In this document: piece after piece, positions 63,500 through 64,000 of the stretch
Numbering within the stretch: position 1 is the first letter of the stretch
How the letters are laid out: each line of letters starts with the position of its first letter
Source: Kapaibacterium sp044224925
Lineage (GTDB): Bacteria > Bacteroidota > Ignavibacteria > Kapaibacteriales > Kapaibacteriaceae
Assembly: GCA_044224925.1 (NCBI GenBank)
Contig: JBGAJM010000012.1
Coordinates: 1 to 64,000, forward strand
Reading direction: 5' to 3'
Length of the DNA stretch: 64,000 nucleotides
Made by a program: the position numbers and the translations under genes
The notes under the pieces: model-generated
What the model was told of the DNA's origin: nothing
The model's database searches: none
What the model saw: only the letters and a program-made list of their open reading frames with translations

Positions 63500-64000
63500 T
63501 CACTTTCTTACCTTCATCCTCACCTTCTCCACCCTTCTCGGTGTACTCTCGAGGATCGTCACCACATAGTGTTCGAGGGTGACCACGTCGCCTTGTTTGG
63601 GGACGCGACCGGAGTGGGCGTTGATGAGGCCGCCGATGGTCTCATACTCGCCTTCGTCGGGAAGGGGGATGGGGAGGACGTCGTTCGCCTCTCCGATATG
63701 GACGGAGGCAGCGAGTTCGAATTCTTCTTGAGTGGGCGTGGCGAGGATCTCGCTTTCGTCGTCGTATTCATCCTGAATGTTGCCGACGATCTCTTCCATG
63801 ATGTCTTCGAACGTCACGAGGCCTGCCGTGCCGCCGAACTCATCGAGCACGATCACCATGTGCACCTTGCGTCGCTGCATGTCGCGAAGCAATTGCTGCA
63901 GCATCAGGTCCTCTTGCACGAAGATGGCCGGACGGAGGATGTCCTGAATGATGATGAGATCTCGGTGATGCATGAGCGTGAGCAGGTCCTTCGCATAGAC
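63500..64000 (-). CDS. CNNM/CorC hemolysin-family protein, 3' part only
   Basis: The visible ~166 residues are the C-terminal part of a transmembrane CBS-domain protein; the frame is open to the window edge. VYAKDLL, followed by LRPAIFVQEDLMLQQLLRDMQ and HMVIVLDEFGGTAGLVTFEDIMEEIVGNI, is the second CBS motif. The C-terminal CorC_HlyC domain follows (EYETIGGLINAHSGRVPKQGD). Relatives act in Mg2+/Co2+ efflux or membrane integrity. The 5' end, with the membrane domain, lies outside the window. Confidence 0.9.
   Translation of the reverse strand, partial: VYAKDLLTLMHHRDLIIIQDILRPAIFVQEDLMLQQLLRDMQRRKVHMVIVLDEFGGTAGLVTFEDIMEEIVGNIQDEYDDESEILATPTQEEFELAASVHIGEANDVLPIPLPDEGEYETIGGLINAHSGRVPKQGDVVTLEHYVVTILESTPRRVEKVRMKVRK

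Overview
The window is a gene-dense bacterial chromosome segment with few gaps and no rRNA, tRNA, phage or IS genes. Several exported proteins end in a type IX secretion (T9SS)-like sorting domain. There is also a TonB-dependent receptor with a carboxypeptidase-like N-terminal domain, many beta-barrel and lipoproteins, and TAnnTTTG-like promoter boxes instead of typical -10 boxes. This points to the Bacteroidota/Chlorobiota superphylum, perhaps the Kapabacteria/Ignavibacteria side. The lineage is inferred from gene content only.

Layout. 1-3.7 kb: LD-carboxypeptidase and a glycine-rich exported protein. 3.7-22.2 kb: one long minus-strand run, mostly with 4-nt overlaps or gaps of a few bases: trmB, a frameshifted exported protein, a decayed gene remnant, a paralogous exported protein, a 1907-residue exported protein, aat, a PorE-like OmpA lipoprotein, a class A penicillin-binding protein, a FAH-family hydrolase, two small lipoproteins, an outer-membrane protein with a frameshift, and kynurenine 3-monooxygenase. 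22.3-27 kb: secD-secF-STAS-purA. 27-39.2 kb: three very large surface or secreted proteins, a TonB receptor and a divergent exported protein. 39.2-46 kb: TonB-C protein, membrane acyltransferase, Ppx/GppA, HtrA/Deg protease and two beta-barrels. 46-50.6 kb: a four-helix-bundle (S23/IVS-type) gene inside nested inverted repeats, Kup, DinB and glutaryl-CoA dehydrogenase-like. 50.7-60.7 kb: the translation/RNA cluster rimP-nusA-infB-rbfA-truB-ribF-rpsO-pnp. 60.7-64 kb: a second acyltransferase, a lipoprotein lipase and the 3' part of a CorC/hemolysin-type protein.

The most unusual feature is a family of intergenic tandem arrays (units of about 7, 11 or 12-13 bp) and a conserved ~40-bp element containing TGTATTCTTGATCCTGTATTC-like sequence. 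Arrays start at, or within a few bases of, the stop codon of the upstream gene. At 45.9-46.75 kb an array plus the ~40-bp element stand on one side of the four-helix-bundle gene and their inverted copies on the other, making an IVS-like composite element outside rRNA. Solo copies of the ~40-bp element lie in two other intergenic regions (39.9 and 49.2 kb). Near 63.2-63.5 kb another array contributes the N-terminus of a lipoprotein.

Other points: a tandem duplication of a two-gene unit in which one copy has decayed (18-21.5 kb), two single-base frameshifts, a structured rpsO-pnp intercistronic region, and a terminator-like hairpin directly before rimP.
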